From CAVSUB01 sp963730995 (GTDB lineage Bacteria > Acidobacteriota > Vicinamibacteria > Vicinamibacterales > 2-12-FULL-66-21): a stretch of 64,000 nt of DNA. Each line of letters opens with the position of its first letter. The stretch's first letter is position 1. Of the stretch, positions 25,485 to 34,733 are shown piece after piece. Below the pieces are notes generated by a model. The model saw only the letters and a program-made list of their open reading frames with translations, did no database searches and was not told the DNA's origin. Location of the stretch: NCBI GenBank assembly GCA_963730995.1, contig CAVSUB010000001.1:1364001-1428000 (forward strand). The letters run 5' to 3'. Position numbers and translations under genes: made by a program.

Positions 25485-27170
25485 CTACTTCGTCACGAAC
25501 GTCGAGGACGTGCCGTTCCAGACGCCGTTGGCCTTTGTCCAGATGGACACGTAGATCCGCTGGCCGACTGGAAGGTTCTTGACGAGATACGTCGTGCCCT
25601 GGATCTCGCCTGTGTCGAGCAGATTCTTCGACCCCGGCTCGGACCCGATATACAGGTAGTACGCCTCGGCGTTGCTGATCGTCGTCCACGTGAACAGTTG
25701 GCCGAGCGGGTCGACCTTGGCCGTGCCATTGAGTGCGTCGGGGCTCGGCGAGGTCAGCGCGGCGCCGGCCAGCGTCATCGACGCATCGCGCTGTCGCCAC
25801 TGGCCGCCGTACTTGGTGTAGATCCGCGCGAACACTTCCTTGCCTGCCGGCAGCGAGGGCGTCTCGTAGTCGTTCCGCACCACCTCGCCTGAATCCAGGA
25901 AGTCCTTCAGACCGGGGCCGCTGCCCACGCGGAGGTAGTAGGAGTCGGCGCCCAGGATCGTCGTCCATTGAATGCCCTGTCCGAGATCGGATCCATCACC
26001 CGCCATCGGCTTGGTGAAGCGCGCCGACAGCGACGTCGTGAACGTCACGGAATCGACTTCCCACACACCCTTGAGAAGCGTGTAGACCCGTGCGTAGAGC
26101 GTCTGACCCGGCTGCAGTCCGTTCACCTGGAACGTCGTCGCCTTCGTCTCCCCCGTGTCGGCGATGTCGCCGGCGCCGGGTGCAGTGCCCACATAGAGGT
26201 GGTACGCCTGCGCGTCGGTCACGCCCGTCCAGACGAACGTCTCGTAGGCGCTGGTGTCGGACGCCGTGTTGTAGGGGTAGACGAGCACCGACTTCGCCGC
26301 CGAGCCGAACTCGATCTCGTTCGCGTACCAGTTGCCCGCAATCTTCGTCGAAATGCGCGCATAGAGGCGTCGGCCGGCCGGGAGCGACGAGGTCGTCCAC
26401 CACGTGCGCGTGGTCTCGCCCGAGTCGATGACGTCCCTCCCGCCGGCGCGTGTGCCGACGGTAAGGTAGTAGGCCTGCGCATGCGCCACGGCCTCCCAAC
26501 GGAAGACGTCAGCCGAGGTCACCTCGCCCTGTCCGTCGACGGGAGCGATCATGCGGGCCGGCGCGCTGAGCCTCGCCACCTTGAACGCGAGCTCGCTGTA
26601 GGTCCAGACGTCAGCGGACTTCGTGAAGATGCGCGCGTAGTAGGTGCGGTCGAAGGGCAGCGCGGGCAGCGTGTAGGACGTGCCTTGGATTTCGCCGCTA
26701 TCGACTGCGTCCTTCCCGCCGGAAGTGGTCCCTACGCGCAGGTAGTACGCCTGCGCGCCGGCGGCGGTGCTCCACTGGAGGACCTGGCTGCTCAAACGGC
26801 CATCGGCGTCAGTAGTCACGGTGAACTGGGCTGTCCCGGCGGCCGGCTTCGGCGACCCGTTGCCAACGACGAACGGCAGCTCCGCAGAGAGCGCGCTCTT
26901 CGAACCGTCGTTCGAGTAGGCCTGCACGGCAAAGTAGTAGGTCCGCCCGGCCATCAGACCGTCCAGCTTCACGCTGGTGGCCCTGCCGGCGTCGACTTGG
27001 TAGCGGTACGCCTTCGGCTCGTCACCGTACTTGATGATGTACCCGGCGACGTCGGATTCGTCGTTGGGGTCCCAGGCAAGCGTGACGCCGGCGGCAAAGG
27101 CGGAAGAAGACATCAGCGCGACGAGCGCTGCCGTGGCCAAGACAACGTAGCGGAGACGACCAAATTTCAT
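25485..27170 (-). CDS. Secreted FN3 protein with five ~85-residue repeats
   Basis: The 561-residue protein has a signal peptide (MKFGRLRYVVLATAALVALM, AFA cleavage) and then one fibronectin type III domain (about 30-100: VTLAWDPNDESDVAGYIIKY.., GRTYYFAVQAYSNDG). Five homologous repeats follow, each built on W-T-x3-A-x-A-Y-Y-L-x-V-G, G-x-D-x2-D-[ST]-G-E, a T-x-[YF] strand, and LP-x-G-x3-[YF]-[AV]-x-[IV]-x-T-K-x4-W. They lie at roughly 115-205, 205-290, 290-375, 375-465 and 465-561. The ATG at 27170 is chosen because it starts the signal peptide. It probably acts at the cell surface as an adhesive or glycan-binding protein (inference); no catalytic domain was seen. Confidence 0.8.
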   Translation of the reverse strand: MKFGRLRYVVLATAALVALMSSSAFAAGVTLAWDPNDESDVAGYIIKYGDEPKAYRYQVDAGRATSVKLDGLMAGRTYYFAVQAYSNDGSKSALSAELPFVVGNGSPKPAAGTAQFTVTTDADGRLSSQVLQWSTAAGAQAYYLRVGTTSGGKDAVDSGEIQGTSYTLPALPFDRTYYARIFTKSADVWTYSELAFKVARLSAPARMIAPVDGQGEVTSADVFRWEAVAHAQAYYLTVGTRAGGRDVIDSGETTRTWWTTSSLPAGRRLYARISTKIAGNWYANEIEFGSAAKSVLVYPYNTASDTSAYETFVWTGVTDAQAYHLYVGTAPGAGDIADTGETKATTFQVNGLQPGQTLYARVYTLLKGVWEVDSVTFTTSLSARFTKPMAGDGSDLGQGIQWTTILGADSYYLRVGSGPGLKDFLDSGEVVRNDYETPSLPAGKEVFARIYTKYGGQWRQRDASMTLAGAALTSPSPDALNGTAKVDPLGQLFTWTTISNAEAYYLYIGSEPGSKNLLDTGEIQGTTYLVKNLPVGQRIYVSIWTKANGVWNGTSSTFVTK

Positions 27171-27371
27171 CAGTGCACCCTGTTGAATCAGTAGTCGTAC
27201 GGGCGTACCCCGCACGGCTCCGTGCCCTGCAAGGGCAAAGCGGGTGCCGCTCGGCCAGCGGACGGATAGTGCCGGAAAATTCTAGGAAAAACGGGGAGAG
27301 CGGGCTCGAACGCGGTAGAGGAGGCGGGCGCCGGACGCGATCTTCGTAGGCGGTCTACAAAATCGTAACGG

Positions 27372-28358
27372 CTAGAGGGGCGCCACTCGATCCCGGGCGG
27401 AATCGAGGCGTTTCACATCTGCATCAACCATCATCTCGATCAGCCCCTGGAAGTCGACCGCCGGCCGCCACCCGAGGCGCCCGCGCGCCTTGCTGCAATC
27501 CCCGATCAGATGCTCGACCTCCGCGGGCCGCAGAAAGGCCTTATCGAGCTTCACGTGCTTTCCGGGATCCAGGCCGGCGTGCGCGAACGCCGTGTCGACC
27601 AGGTCGCGCACCGAGTGGGCCACCCCTGTCGAAATCACGTAATCGTCTGGCTCGTCCTGCTGGAGCATCATCCACATCGCGCGGACGTAGTCTCCGGCGA
27701 ACCCCCAGTCGCGCTGCGCATCGAGGTTGCCCAGGGACAGCGTGTCGGTCAGACCCAGCTTGATCCGCGCGACGCCATCCGTGACCTTGCGGGTCACGAA
27801 CTCGATACCGCGGCGCGGCGACTCGTGGTTGAACAGGATCCCTGAACACGCGAAGATGCCGTAGCTCTCCCGGTAGTTGACCGTGATGTAGTGGCCGAAC
27901 ACTTTGGAGACGCCGTACGGGCTGCGAGGATAGAACGGCGTGAGCTCGGTCTGCGGGACCTCGCGAACCTTCCCGAACATCTCGCTGGACGATGCCTGGT
28001 ACAAGCGAATCTGCGGATCCACTTGCCGAATGGCCTCGAGCACTCGGGTGACGCCCTGGGAGTTGTATTCGGCCGTCAGCATCGGCTGATCCCACGAGGC
28101 CGGCACGAACGACATCGCCGCGAGGTTGTAGAACTCGTGCGGCTTCACACTCTGGATGAGGCGGACGATGGACAACTGATCGAGCAGGTCCCCTGGACAG
28201 AGCTGGATGCGGTCGAGCAGGTGCTCGATGCGCCAGAAGTTCGGCGCGCTCGAACGACGCACGACGCCGAAGACCTCGTATCCCTGCTCGAGTAGAAGCT
28301 CGGCCAGGTATGAGCCGTCCTGACCCGTAATTCCGGTGATGATTGCGCGTTTCGACAT
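27372..28358 (-). CDS. gmd: GDP-mannose 4,6-dehydratase
   Basis: The 328-residue enzyme converts GDP-D-mannose to GDP-4-keto-6-deoxy-D-mannose. The sequence shows the NADP-binding ITGITGQDGSYLAELLL start, the family-specific RRSSAPNF, the active-site QASSSEMFGK, Y-x3-K in SPYGVSKVFGHY, and LGNLDAQRDWGFAGDYV, all hallmarks of GMD. ATG at 28358 gives the usual N terminus; the longer frame to 28427 adds unrelated residues. The product would feed the fcl-like enzyme at 7113. It is divergent from the polymerase gene at 28542, with 183 bases between. Confidence 0.95.
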   Translation of the reverse strand: MSKRAIITGITGQDGSYLAELLLEQGYEVFGVVRRSSAPNFWRIEHLLDRIQLCPGDLLDQLSIVRLIQSVKPHEFYNLAAMSFVPASWDQPMLTAEYNSQGVTRVLEAIRQVDPQIRLYQASSSEMFGKVREVPQTELTPFYPRSPYGVSKVFGHYITVNYRESYGIFACSGILFNHESPRRGIEFVTRKVTDGVARIKLGLTDTLSLGNLDAQRDWGFAGDYVRAMWMMLQQDEPDDYVISTGVAHSVRDLVDTAFAHAGLDPGKHVKLDKAFLRPAEVEHLIGDCSKARGRLGWRPAVDFQGLIEMMVDADVKRLDSARDRVAPL

Positions 28359-28541
28359 CGTGATAGTGAGCCCGCTCCCCAGAGGACCGAACGAAGGATT
28401 GTAGTCGTCCGCAGCTCGAAGGGTCAAGACAACCAGGCGCCCAGAATGCGCATGCTAGACTGCGTGGCAGCGTCGCCTCGTTCGCGAGTGAACGGCGGGG
28501 ACCCTGCACATGCCCGCCAGCCCGGATCGCGTTAGCCTGCC

Positions 28542-30395
28542 GTGTTGATTCGCCGCGCCCTCAGTTTCGTCTTCGCCCTGTGCTGCGCGTTGCTGCTCTG
28601 GCCGGCGTTCGCAGCAAATCCCACCTGCGGCGTCCTGCTGTTGCTCCTTGCGGCGGTCGCCTTCGCCGATCCCACCACTGGCGTGATGATCGTCCTCGCG
28701 CTGAGCCCTGTCGCCACGATGGCGGTCTCGACTTTCTGGGGCACTCCGGGAGACTGGGCCGAGATGGTGGCCGTCGCCGCGGGGCTCGGATGGCTGCTCC
28801 GGCAAACGATTCGGGATGACTGCTGCCGGCCCGCCACAACCGCGTGGCCCGCCACTCTCCTCGCGTGCGTCGCCGTCGTCTCGCTCGGCGTCCAGCTCGC
28901 GGTGGTCGCGACCAGGATCTCGCCGGCGCTGTTGGCGGTCGACCTCGCGAACAGCCTCGACACCTACGTCACGGCGCGCAGCGACTCGACGCTGGCGATC
29001 AGGCCAGTCGCACTTCTGCTCGAAGGACTCCTCGTCTTCGTCGTCGCGGCCACGCCACGGCCGGCCGACGCGAATCGCCGTGTGCTCCGCATGTTCGTGG
29101 TCGGCGCCTGCGGTGCGGCGGTCCTGAACCTGACGAGGCTGGCGAGTGGCGCACTCCGGTCCGAGACGCCGTTTGCCGCGGCGCTCCATCTCGCCCGCTC
29201 GGTTCGCGTCAGTCTCCCCTACGCCGACGTCAACGCGGCGGGCTCGTATTTCCTCCTCGCGCTCTTCACCGCCTGGGGTCTGGCCGCTACTGACAGGCGA
29301 GCGCGCGGCGGATGGACGATCGCCTTGCTCGTGCTTGGCGCAGCCCTCTGGATCTCGGGGTCGCGCGCGGCGCTGGTCGCCTGCCTCGTCACGGCGATCG
29401 CGGTCAGCGCCCTCAGAGCGATCACGGCCCGCAGGTACTGGACGCTCGGAGCGGTGACGACGGGAGCCGTCGTGCTCTTCGCGATCTTCCCGTATCCGCT
29501 CATCGACCCTCGATCGCTCGACGCGATTGCCATCAGGGCCGAGATGTCTCGCGCCGCCTTTCGCATGTTCTCGACCGAGCCGCTGCTGGGAATCGGCGTG
29601 GGTCAGTTCTTCGAGCGCTCTGGCGAGTTCATTCGCGATCCCGCCGTGCATGCCATGTACGCGCGCGAGAACGCGCACAACAACTTCCTTCAGATCCTGG
29701 CTGAAACGGGCCTCGTCGGCTTCACGGCGTTTCTCTGGCTGCTCGTAGACGCCGGCCGCGCCATCGCGCGAGCCCTTCGAAACGGGGCGTCCGAAAATGC
29801 CCCCCCGGCCGGTGCCGTCGCGGGGCTATGCGCCTTCCTGGCGACCTGCCTGGCCGGCCACCCGCTTCTCCTCACCGAGGTGTCCCTCGCGTTCTGGGGT
29901 GCGCTTGGGGCGAGCGTTGCCGCGGCACCGCCTGTGGACGCAAAATCGATGCTACCGTCGCGCAGCCTGGCGGCGGCGGCGCTGATCGTGCTGGCGATAG
30001 GACTGCCGTTCCGGCTCGGACGCGCGACGAATGCGATCGATCTCGAGCACGTGGGGTTCGGCGTCACGCGGTGGAACTTCGACCGCGATGGTGTCAGGTA
30101 CCGTCAGATGTCCTCCCGCGCTACGCTGTTCGTGCCGTCCGACGCGACGGCGATCGAGCTGCCGTACCGGCTGCAGTGGGGACGCGATCCGGTCACGCTG
30201 CAACTCGATTTCCGTGGACGGATCTCGGACAGGCTCGTGGTTTCGGATCATGAGTGGCGGACGTATCGCTTGCTGGTACCAGAGGGGGCCAACAAGCGAC
30301 GCTACCAGCCGCTCGGCCTGACGGTGCTCCAGGGGGAGCCGGCGGCGGTTCTCCTGGGAAAGATCTCGGTCCACCAACAGAAAGGGGTTCAGTGA
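28542..30395 (+). CDS. O-antigen ligase/polymerase-like protein (Wzy_C family) with C-terminal beta domain
   Basis: The 617-residue protein starts with GTG and has about 12 membrane helices. The family signature HNNFLQILAETGLVGF lies after a long periplasmic loop containing the conserved ERSGEFIRDP..MYARENAHN. Wzy/WaaL-type proteins polymerise or ligate lipid-linked oligosaccharides in the periplasm. After the last helix (about residue 490) comes an extra extracytoplasmic domain of about 125 residues (LEHVGFGVTRWNFDRDGVRY .. VVSDHEWRTYRLLVPEG) that looks all-beta and is not part of the usual core. Its stop TGA shares its A with the next gene's ATG. Confidence 0.8.
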   Translation: MLIRRALSFVFALCCALLLWPAFAANPTCGVLLLLLAAVAFADPTTGVMIVLALSPVATMAVSTFWGTPGDWAEMVAVAAGLGWLLRQTIRDDCCRPATTAWPATLLACVAVVSLGVQLAVVATRISPALLAVDLANSLDTYVTARSDSTLAIRPVALLLEGLLVFVVAATPRPADANRRVLRMFVVGACGAAVLNLTRLASGALRSETPFAAALHLARSVRVSLPYADVNAAGSYFLLALFTAWGLAATDRRARGGWTIALLVLGAALWISGSRAALVACLVTAIAVSALRAITARRYWTLGAVTTGAVVLFAIFPYPLIDPRSLDAIAIRAEMSRAAFRMFSTEPLLGIGVGQFFERSGEFIRDPAVHAMYARENAHNNFLQILAETGLVGFTAFLWLLVDAGRAIARALRNGASENAPPAGAVAGLCAFLATCLAGHPLLLTEVSLAFWGALGASVAAAPPVDAKSMLPSRSLAAAALIVLAIGLPFRLGRATNAIDLEHVGFGVTRWNFDRDGVRYRQMSSRATLFVPSDATAIELPYRLQWGRDPVTLQLDFRGRISDRLVVSDHEWRTYRLLVPEGANKRRYQPLGLTVLQGEPAAVLLGKISVHQQKGVQ

Positions 30396-31504
30396 TGTCG
30401 GATTCGGCGGTTGACGTGCTCGTGATTGGCGCAGGAGTCAGCGGGCTGGCGACGGCCATGCACATCGCGAGAAGCGGACGCTCGCTCTGCATCGTCGAGC
30501 AGCACCGGCGCGCCGGAATGGAAACGAGCACGCACAACAGCGGCGTCATTCACGCCGGCCTCTACTACCCGGTGGGGACGCTGAAGGCGGAGCTGTGCGT
30601 CGAAGGTGCGCAGCGTTTGTACGACTTCTGCCGGCAGCACGCCGTGCCGCACGAGCGCTGTGGAAAGCTCGTCGTCGCTTCGTCGGAGTCCGAGATGCCC
30701 GACCTGGATTCCCTGCTGGCACTGGGATCGGCCAACGGCGCCGAAGGTCTGGAGATCGTCGGGCCCGATTTCGTGCGCCAGCGCGAGCCGCACGTGCAGG
30801 CGCACGCGGCCCTCTGGTCCCCGGGGTCCGGACGACTCGAGGCGGAAGCGCTCGTGCGCGCTCTGCAGCGGATCGCCGAGGCGGCCGGCGCCATCGTCCT
30901 GCGCGACGCGCGCGTCAGCGGGGGCAATCAGCGGCCTGACGGCACGTTCGAGGTACGTCTCGAGCGCGAGACGATCGAGGCACGAACGGTGGTCAATGCC
31001 GCCGGACTCTACGCGGACGATGTGTCGGCGGCCTTGGGCGGAGAGTCGTTCAAGATCTACCCGGTTCGAGGAGAGTATGCCGAACTGAAGCCGGCGCGGC
31101 GAGACTGGATCAACGGCCTGGTGTACCCGCCGCCACACGCCTCAGGACACGGGCTCGGCACTCACCTCACCAGGACGACGGGTGGATCGGTCCTCCTGGG
31201 CCCCACGGTGCGCTATCAGGAGAGCAAGGAAGACTACGAGACCGACAGGCTGCCGCTCGAGGCTTTCGTGGAACCCGCACGCGCGCTCGTGCCGAATACG
31301 ACACTCGACGACCTGACCTACGGCGGCAGCGGCATCAGGCCCAAGCTGCATCCACCGTCGGAGCGGTTCGCGGATTTCATGGTGCGGGCGGACGCAAAGG
31401 TGCCGCGGCTCGTTCATGCGGCCGGGATCGACTCGCCGGGCCTGACGTCCTGCCTCGCCATCGGCGCGCGGGTCGCGCGCCTGGTCGAGGAAACGTTTGC
31501 GTAG
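30395..31504 (+). CDS. lhgO: L-2-hydroxyglutarate oxidase-like FAD-dependent oxidoreductase
   Basis: The 369-residue flavoprotein of the DAO family has the N-terminal dinucleotide-binding VLVIGAGVSGLATAMHIA, then STHNSGVIHAGLYYP and the C-terminal HAAGIDSPGLTSCLAIG; the last two are diagnostic of the L-2-hydroxyglutarate dehydrogenase/oxidase group. It would oxidise L-2-hydroxyglutarate to 2-oxoglutarate, a metabolite-repair role. It is translationally coupled (TGATG) to the polymerase gene, an unexpected partner, so a sugar or hydroxy-acid substrate related to the glycan cannot be excluded. Confidence 0.82.
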   Translation: MSDSAVDVLVIGAGVSGLATAMHIARSGRSLCIVEQHRRAGMETSTHNSGVIHAGLYYPVGTLKAELCVEGAQRLYDFCRQHAVPHERCGKLVVASSESEMPDLDSLLALGSANGAEGLEIVGPDFVRQREPHVQAHAALWSPGSGRLEAEALVRALQRIAEAAGAIVLRDARVSGGNQRPDGTFEVRLERETIEARTVVNAAGLYADDVSAALGGESFKIYPVRGEYAELKPARRDWINGLVYPPPHASGHGLGTHLTRTTGGSVLLGPTVRYQESKEDYETDRLPLEAFVEPARALVPNTTLDDLTYGGSGIRPKLHPPSERFADFMVRADAKVPRLVHAAGIDSPGLTSCLAIGARVARLVEETFA

Positions 31505-31552
31505 TTTCCTCCCCACCTCCCGTCCTCGTTGTGAAGATTTCTCCGGCCAACC

Positions 31553-31576
31553 GCGGGGTCTGAAGACTCCGCGCTA
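31553..31576. repeat. GTAG/CTAC-family hairpin at convergent gene ends
   Basis: GCGGGGTCT and AGACTCCGC form a nine-pair stem with one G-T pair and a two-base loop, followed by GCTAC. The CTA at 31574-31576 is, on the minus strand, the TAG stop codon of the dTDP-4-dehydrorhamnose reductase. It lies between two convergent genes, so it may act as a bidirectional terminator. Confidence 0.6.
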
Positions 31577-32422
31577 CAGTTCCCTCAGGTACCTCGCGAG
31601 CGCCTCCCGCCAATCCGGCATGGCGATGCCCGCGCGCGCGAGCTTCGCGTTCGACATCGCGCAATAGAGAGGGCGAGGCGCCTTGAGGCCCACCGTGGCG
31701 AGCGTCAGCGCCCGCGTGCGCAGCGGCCGCTCCAGGATCCGCGCAGCCTCCGCCGCGATATCGACCCACGTCGCGAAGCCTGAGTTCACGCAGTGGTAGA
31801 GGCCGGCAGGAGCCTCGAGCTCCAGGAGTCGGCGCGTGGCGCGGGCGACGTCAGCCGTATAGCTGGGCGAGACCGTGCGATCGACGAACACCGGCACTTC
31901 CTCCCCGGCCTTGATCCTGTCGACGATCCCGCCGAGGCTGCCCCGCCGCCCGAGCGGCGACGCCGGCTTGCCAAACAAGCTCTCGACTCGAAGCACGTAG
32001 GCCTTCGGCTCCTCGAGCGCCAGCCAGTCGCCGAGAAGCTTGGACGACGCGTAGACTGAGCGGGGCCCTGGCGTATCGTCCTCGGTGTACGGCCGCGTAC
32101 CCGTTCCGTCGAAGACGAAGTCCGTGCTGTATTGGACGAGCCGCGCGCCGGCGGCGCGGGATGCGCGAGCCAGCCACAGGACGGCAAACGTATTGACCTG
32201 CAGCGCGGCGACTGCCCTGTCTTCCGCGCCATCGACGTCGTTGAAGGCCGCGCAGTTGATGAGCACGTCTGGAGCAACCCGTGCAACGGTCGCTTCGACC
32301 GCAAGACGATCGGTCAGGTCGAGCCCCTGCTTGTCGAAGGGATGGATGTCGGCGTGCGCGGCGAACTCGCGTCGTATGGCGCCGGCAAGCAAGCCTGCCG
32401 CGCCGGTGATCATCACGCGCAT
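31574..32422 (-). CDS. rfbD: dTDP-4-dehydrorhamnose reductase (RmlD/RfbD family)
   Basis: The 282-residue extended short-chain reductase has MRVMITGAAGLLAGAI, DVLINCAAFNDVDGAE (family motif with the expected N-C-A-A), YSTDFVFDG and the active site Y-x3-K in VYASSKLLGDW. It catalyses the last step of dTDP-L-rhamnose synthesis or a close variant; rmlA, rmlB and rmlC are not in the window. The ATG at 32422 overlaps the aminotransferase stop as ATGA. Since the neighbour is a DegT aminotransferase, a role in a related deoxy-amino sugar is possible. Confidence 0.85.
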   Translation of the reverse strand: MRVMITGAAGLLAGAIRREFAAHADIHPFDKQGLDLTDRLAVEATVARVAPDVLINCAAFNDVDGAEDRAVAALQVNTFAVLWLARASRAAGARLVQYSTDFVFDGTGTRPYTEDDTPGPRSVYASSKLLGDWLALEEPKAYVLRVESLFGKPASPLGRRGSLGGIVDRIKAGEEVPVFVDRTVSPSYTADVARATRRLLELEAPAGLYHCVNSGFATWVDIAAEAARILERPLRTRALTLATVGLKAPRPLYCAMSNAKLARAGIAMPDWREALARYLREL

Positions 32423-33612
32423 CAAGCCTCGCGACGGTTCGACCGGCGGTCGTCCTGTGGGCGACCCTCTCCCCCGCTCTCCGCGACCGCATCGACAAGC
32501 GCGTCCACGACCGCGGCCTGCTGGTCCGCGGTCAGCTCGCCGTAGATGGGAAGCGCAAGCGTCTGTTCGGCAGCACGTTCAGCCTGCGGGAAGTCTCCGG
32601 GCCGATAGGCGAGATCCGCAAAGCATGCTTGAAGGTGAAATGGCACCGGGTAGTAGATCTCGGTCCCGATCTCGCGCTCCGTCAGCCTGGCCCGCACGCG
32701 GTCGCGATCGGGCACATGGACGACGAACTGATTGTAGATGTGGGTGCACCCGACGCTCTCCACCGGGAGTCTTACAGGGCGATCGAGCCCAGCCTTGCCG
32801 AACAGCTCGACATAGCGGGCTGCATTCTCCCGTCGCATCTCGGTCCATCGTCCAAGATGCGGCAGCTTCACCCGGAGGACGGCCGCCTGCAGGGCGTCGA
32901 GCCTGAAATTGCCGCCGATCCGGTGGTGATGGTACTTGGGCTCCGCACCATGATTGCGGAGCAGGCGCACCTCGTGCGCCAACCGGGGGTCGCTCGGTCG
33001 TGACGAGACCGGCGTCTCCGAATGCGCCGAGATTCTTGCTCGGGAAGAACGAGAAGCACGCAATCGTGCCGAGCGAGCCGGCCTGGCGTCCATGATATCG
33101 TGGCGCCGATCGCCTGACACGCATCCTCGATGACCGGAATCCCCGCCGCTTGTGCCACGGCGATCACGGGATCCATGTCGGCGCACTGCCCGTACAAGTG
33201 AACTGGAATCACGGCGCGGGTTCTCGGAGTGATTGCCGCCCGGACCGCCGCGGGATCGATGTTGCACGTGACTGGATCGATGTCGACGAACCGAGGCGCC
33301 GCGCCGAGCCGGCTGATGCATCCGGCGGTGGCGAAGAACGAATACGTCGTCGTGACGACTTCGTCGCCCGGGCCGATCCCGAGCGCCATCATCGCGGCCA
33401 GCAGCGCGTCGGTGCCGGAAGACACGGTGACGGCTTCGGGCGACCTCGAGGTGCTCCGCAAGCTCGCGCTCGAGCGCATCGACCTCAGGGCCGAGGATGA
33501 AGCGCTGACTGTCGCAGACCCGCGCGATGGCGGAGAGAATCTCCTCCCGGAGCGGCAGGTATTGGGCCTGGAGATCCAGCAGTGGCACCCGCGCCACCGC
33601 CCCCGTCTTCAT
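32422..33612 (-). pseudogene. DegT/DnrJ/EryC1 sugar aminotransferase with three +1 frameshifts
   Basis: All three frames are needed for one PLP-dependent aminotransferase of about 395 residues. Frame A gives VPLLDLQAQYLPLREEI..LERELAEHLEV; frame B gives AVTVSSGTDALLAAMMALGI..PVIEDACQAIGAT; frame C gives YHGRQAGSLGTIACFSFFPS then KNLGAFGDAG with the Schiff-base lysine; frame A resumes SDPRLAHEVRLLRNHGAEPK to the end. Single extra bases fit at about 33438 (GCC [C] GAA), 33098 (ACG [A] TAT) and 32995 (ACC [G] AGC). Together they add three bases, so the original frame returns. If functional it would make an amino sugar for the polymer. ATGA overlaps join it to both neighbours. Confidence 0.85.
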
Positions 33613-34163
33613 CGAATCACGATCTCCGGTGCACCCCACAATGGCAGATCGTTGTCGGGGTTGAAGGGGGCTTTCGGCTCGTTGGCGTACGTATTGAAAA
33701 TCAGATCCACCTGCTCGCCGCCATATGCCGACAGATCCACCATCACGGGAATCCATCGGCGATCCGCCGCGTTGTTGAAGGGATCCACGTGCTGCGTGAA
33801 GAGCTGATCCGAAGCTTTCCCGTCCGAGACGAGCACCATGAAGAGGACGCCATCGCCCGGCTTCTGCCACGCCTCGGTCTTCAGGCCCAGATTGACACGC
33901 AACCACCCATCGTCAGGGACACGGACCTTCCAGATGATGCGGGTTCCCGGTCCGCCAGGAGGTGCGATCGCGCGCTTGGTCTCGCTGCCGAGCGTCACGT
34001 CCTCGACCGTGAACTTCGACGGGTCAGGTCTCTTCTGCGCCTGATCGAACTGCGTCACCAGATTGATTGCGCCGGCGCTCCCGGAGCGCCGAAGCATGTA
34101 CCAGCCAAGAATCAGGACGAGCACGACGACGACCGCCGTGACGATGGCGCGATTACCCTTCAT
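33609..34163 (-). CDS. Membrane-anchored periplasmic protein of unknown function
   Basis: The 184-residue protein has a single N-terminal helix (NRAIVTAVVVVLVLILGWYM) followed by an exported beta-rich domain (FTVEDVTLGSETKRAI, GTRIIWKVRVPDDGWLRVNL, WIPVMVDLSAYGGEQVDLIF). It resembles the small beta-sandwich domains that accompany surface-glycan membrane proteins, but I do not recognise a named family. It is first in a leftward operon with the broken aminotransferase (ATGA overlap) and rfbD, so a role in polysaccharide assembly is likely by context. Confidence 0.7.
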   Translation of the reverse strand: MKGNRAIVTAVVVVLVLILGWYMLRRSGSAGAINLVTQFDQAQKRPDPSKFTVEDVTLGSETKRAIAPPGGPGTRIIWKVRVPDDGWLRVNLGLKTEAWQKPGDGVLFMVLVSDGKASDQLFTQHVDPFNNAADRRWIPVMVDLSAYGGEQVDLIFNTYANEPKAPFNPDNDLPLWGAPEIVIR

Positions 34164-34250
34164 ACGAGCTTTATTCCTCCGGAAAAGTGTATCAATCTAC
34201 CACAGCCGCACAGGCGCCTTCCCGGAAGGCGATGAGCACTGTCCGCGACG

Positions 34251-34727
34251 TCACCGGGAGCGGCGCTCCTTGACGGCCGCGCGAGTCTCGCGATCCGCCT
34301 CCCGGCGCTTGACCGTTTCGCGCTTGTCGTGGGCCTTCTTACCCTTGGCCAGGCCGATGGCCACCTTGATGCGGCCATCCTTGAAGTAAATGCGGGTCGG
34401 CACGAGCGTCATGCCTTTCTCGACGGTCTTGCCAATGAGCTTGCGGATCTCCTGTTTGTGGAGCAGCAGCTTGCGGCGGCGGGTCGGCTCGTGGTCGGCG
34501 TAGCCGCGATGGCTGTAGGGGCTGACGTTGACGTTGTAGATCCACACCTCCCCCGACTCCACGCGTGCGTAGCTGTCGCGGAGATTGACGTTACCGCCGC
34601 GAATCGACTTCACCTCGGTCCCGAGCAGCGCCACGCCGGCCTCGAACGTCTCGAGGATGTGGTAGTCGTGAAACGCCTTGCGGTTTTCCGCAATGCTCTT
34701 CTGGGCCTGTTCGCGCTCCGTCCTCAT
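34251..34727 (-). CDS. smpB: SsrA-binding protein SmpB
   Basis: The 158-residue protein matches SmpB along its length: KAFHDYHILETFEAGVALLG, TEVKSIRGGNVNLRDSYA, YSHRGYADHEPTRRRKLLLH, and a basic C-terminal tail (KAHDKRETVKRREADR). SmpB delivers tmRNA to stalled ribosomes for trans-translation. No ssrA gene was identified in the window. The dispersed GC-rich element lies 7 bases upstream of its ATG, between it and pdxA, so it would fall in the 5' leader or promoter. Confidence 0.97.
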   Translation of the reverse strand: MRTEREQAQKSIAENRKAFHDYHILETFEAGVALLGTEVKSIRGGNVNLRDSYARVESGEVWIYNVNVSPYSHRGYADHEPTRRRKLLLHKQEIRKLIGKTVEKGMTLVPTRIYFKDGRIKVAIGLAKGKKAHDKRETVKRREADRETRAAVKERRSR

Positions 34728-34733
34728 GTTTCT

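Noticed and set aside
31505..31573. Small gene between lhgO and rfbD
   Set aside because: Only 69 bases remain between the two convergent stops, mostly occupied by a hairpin.
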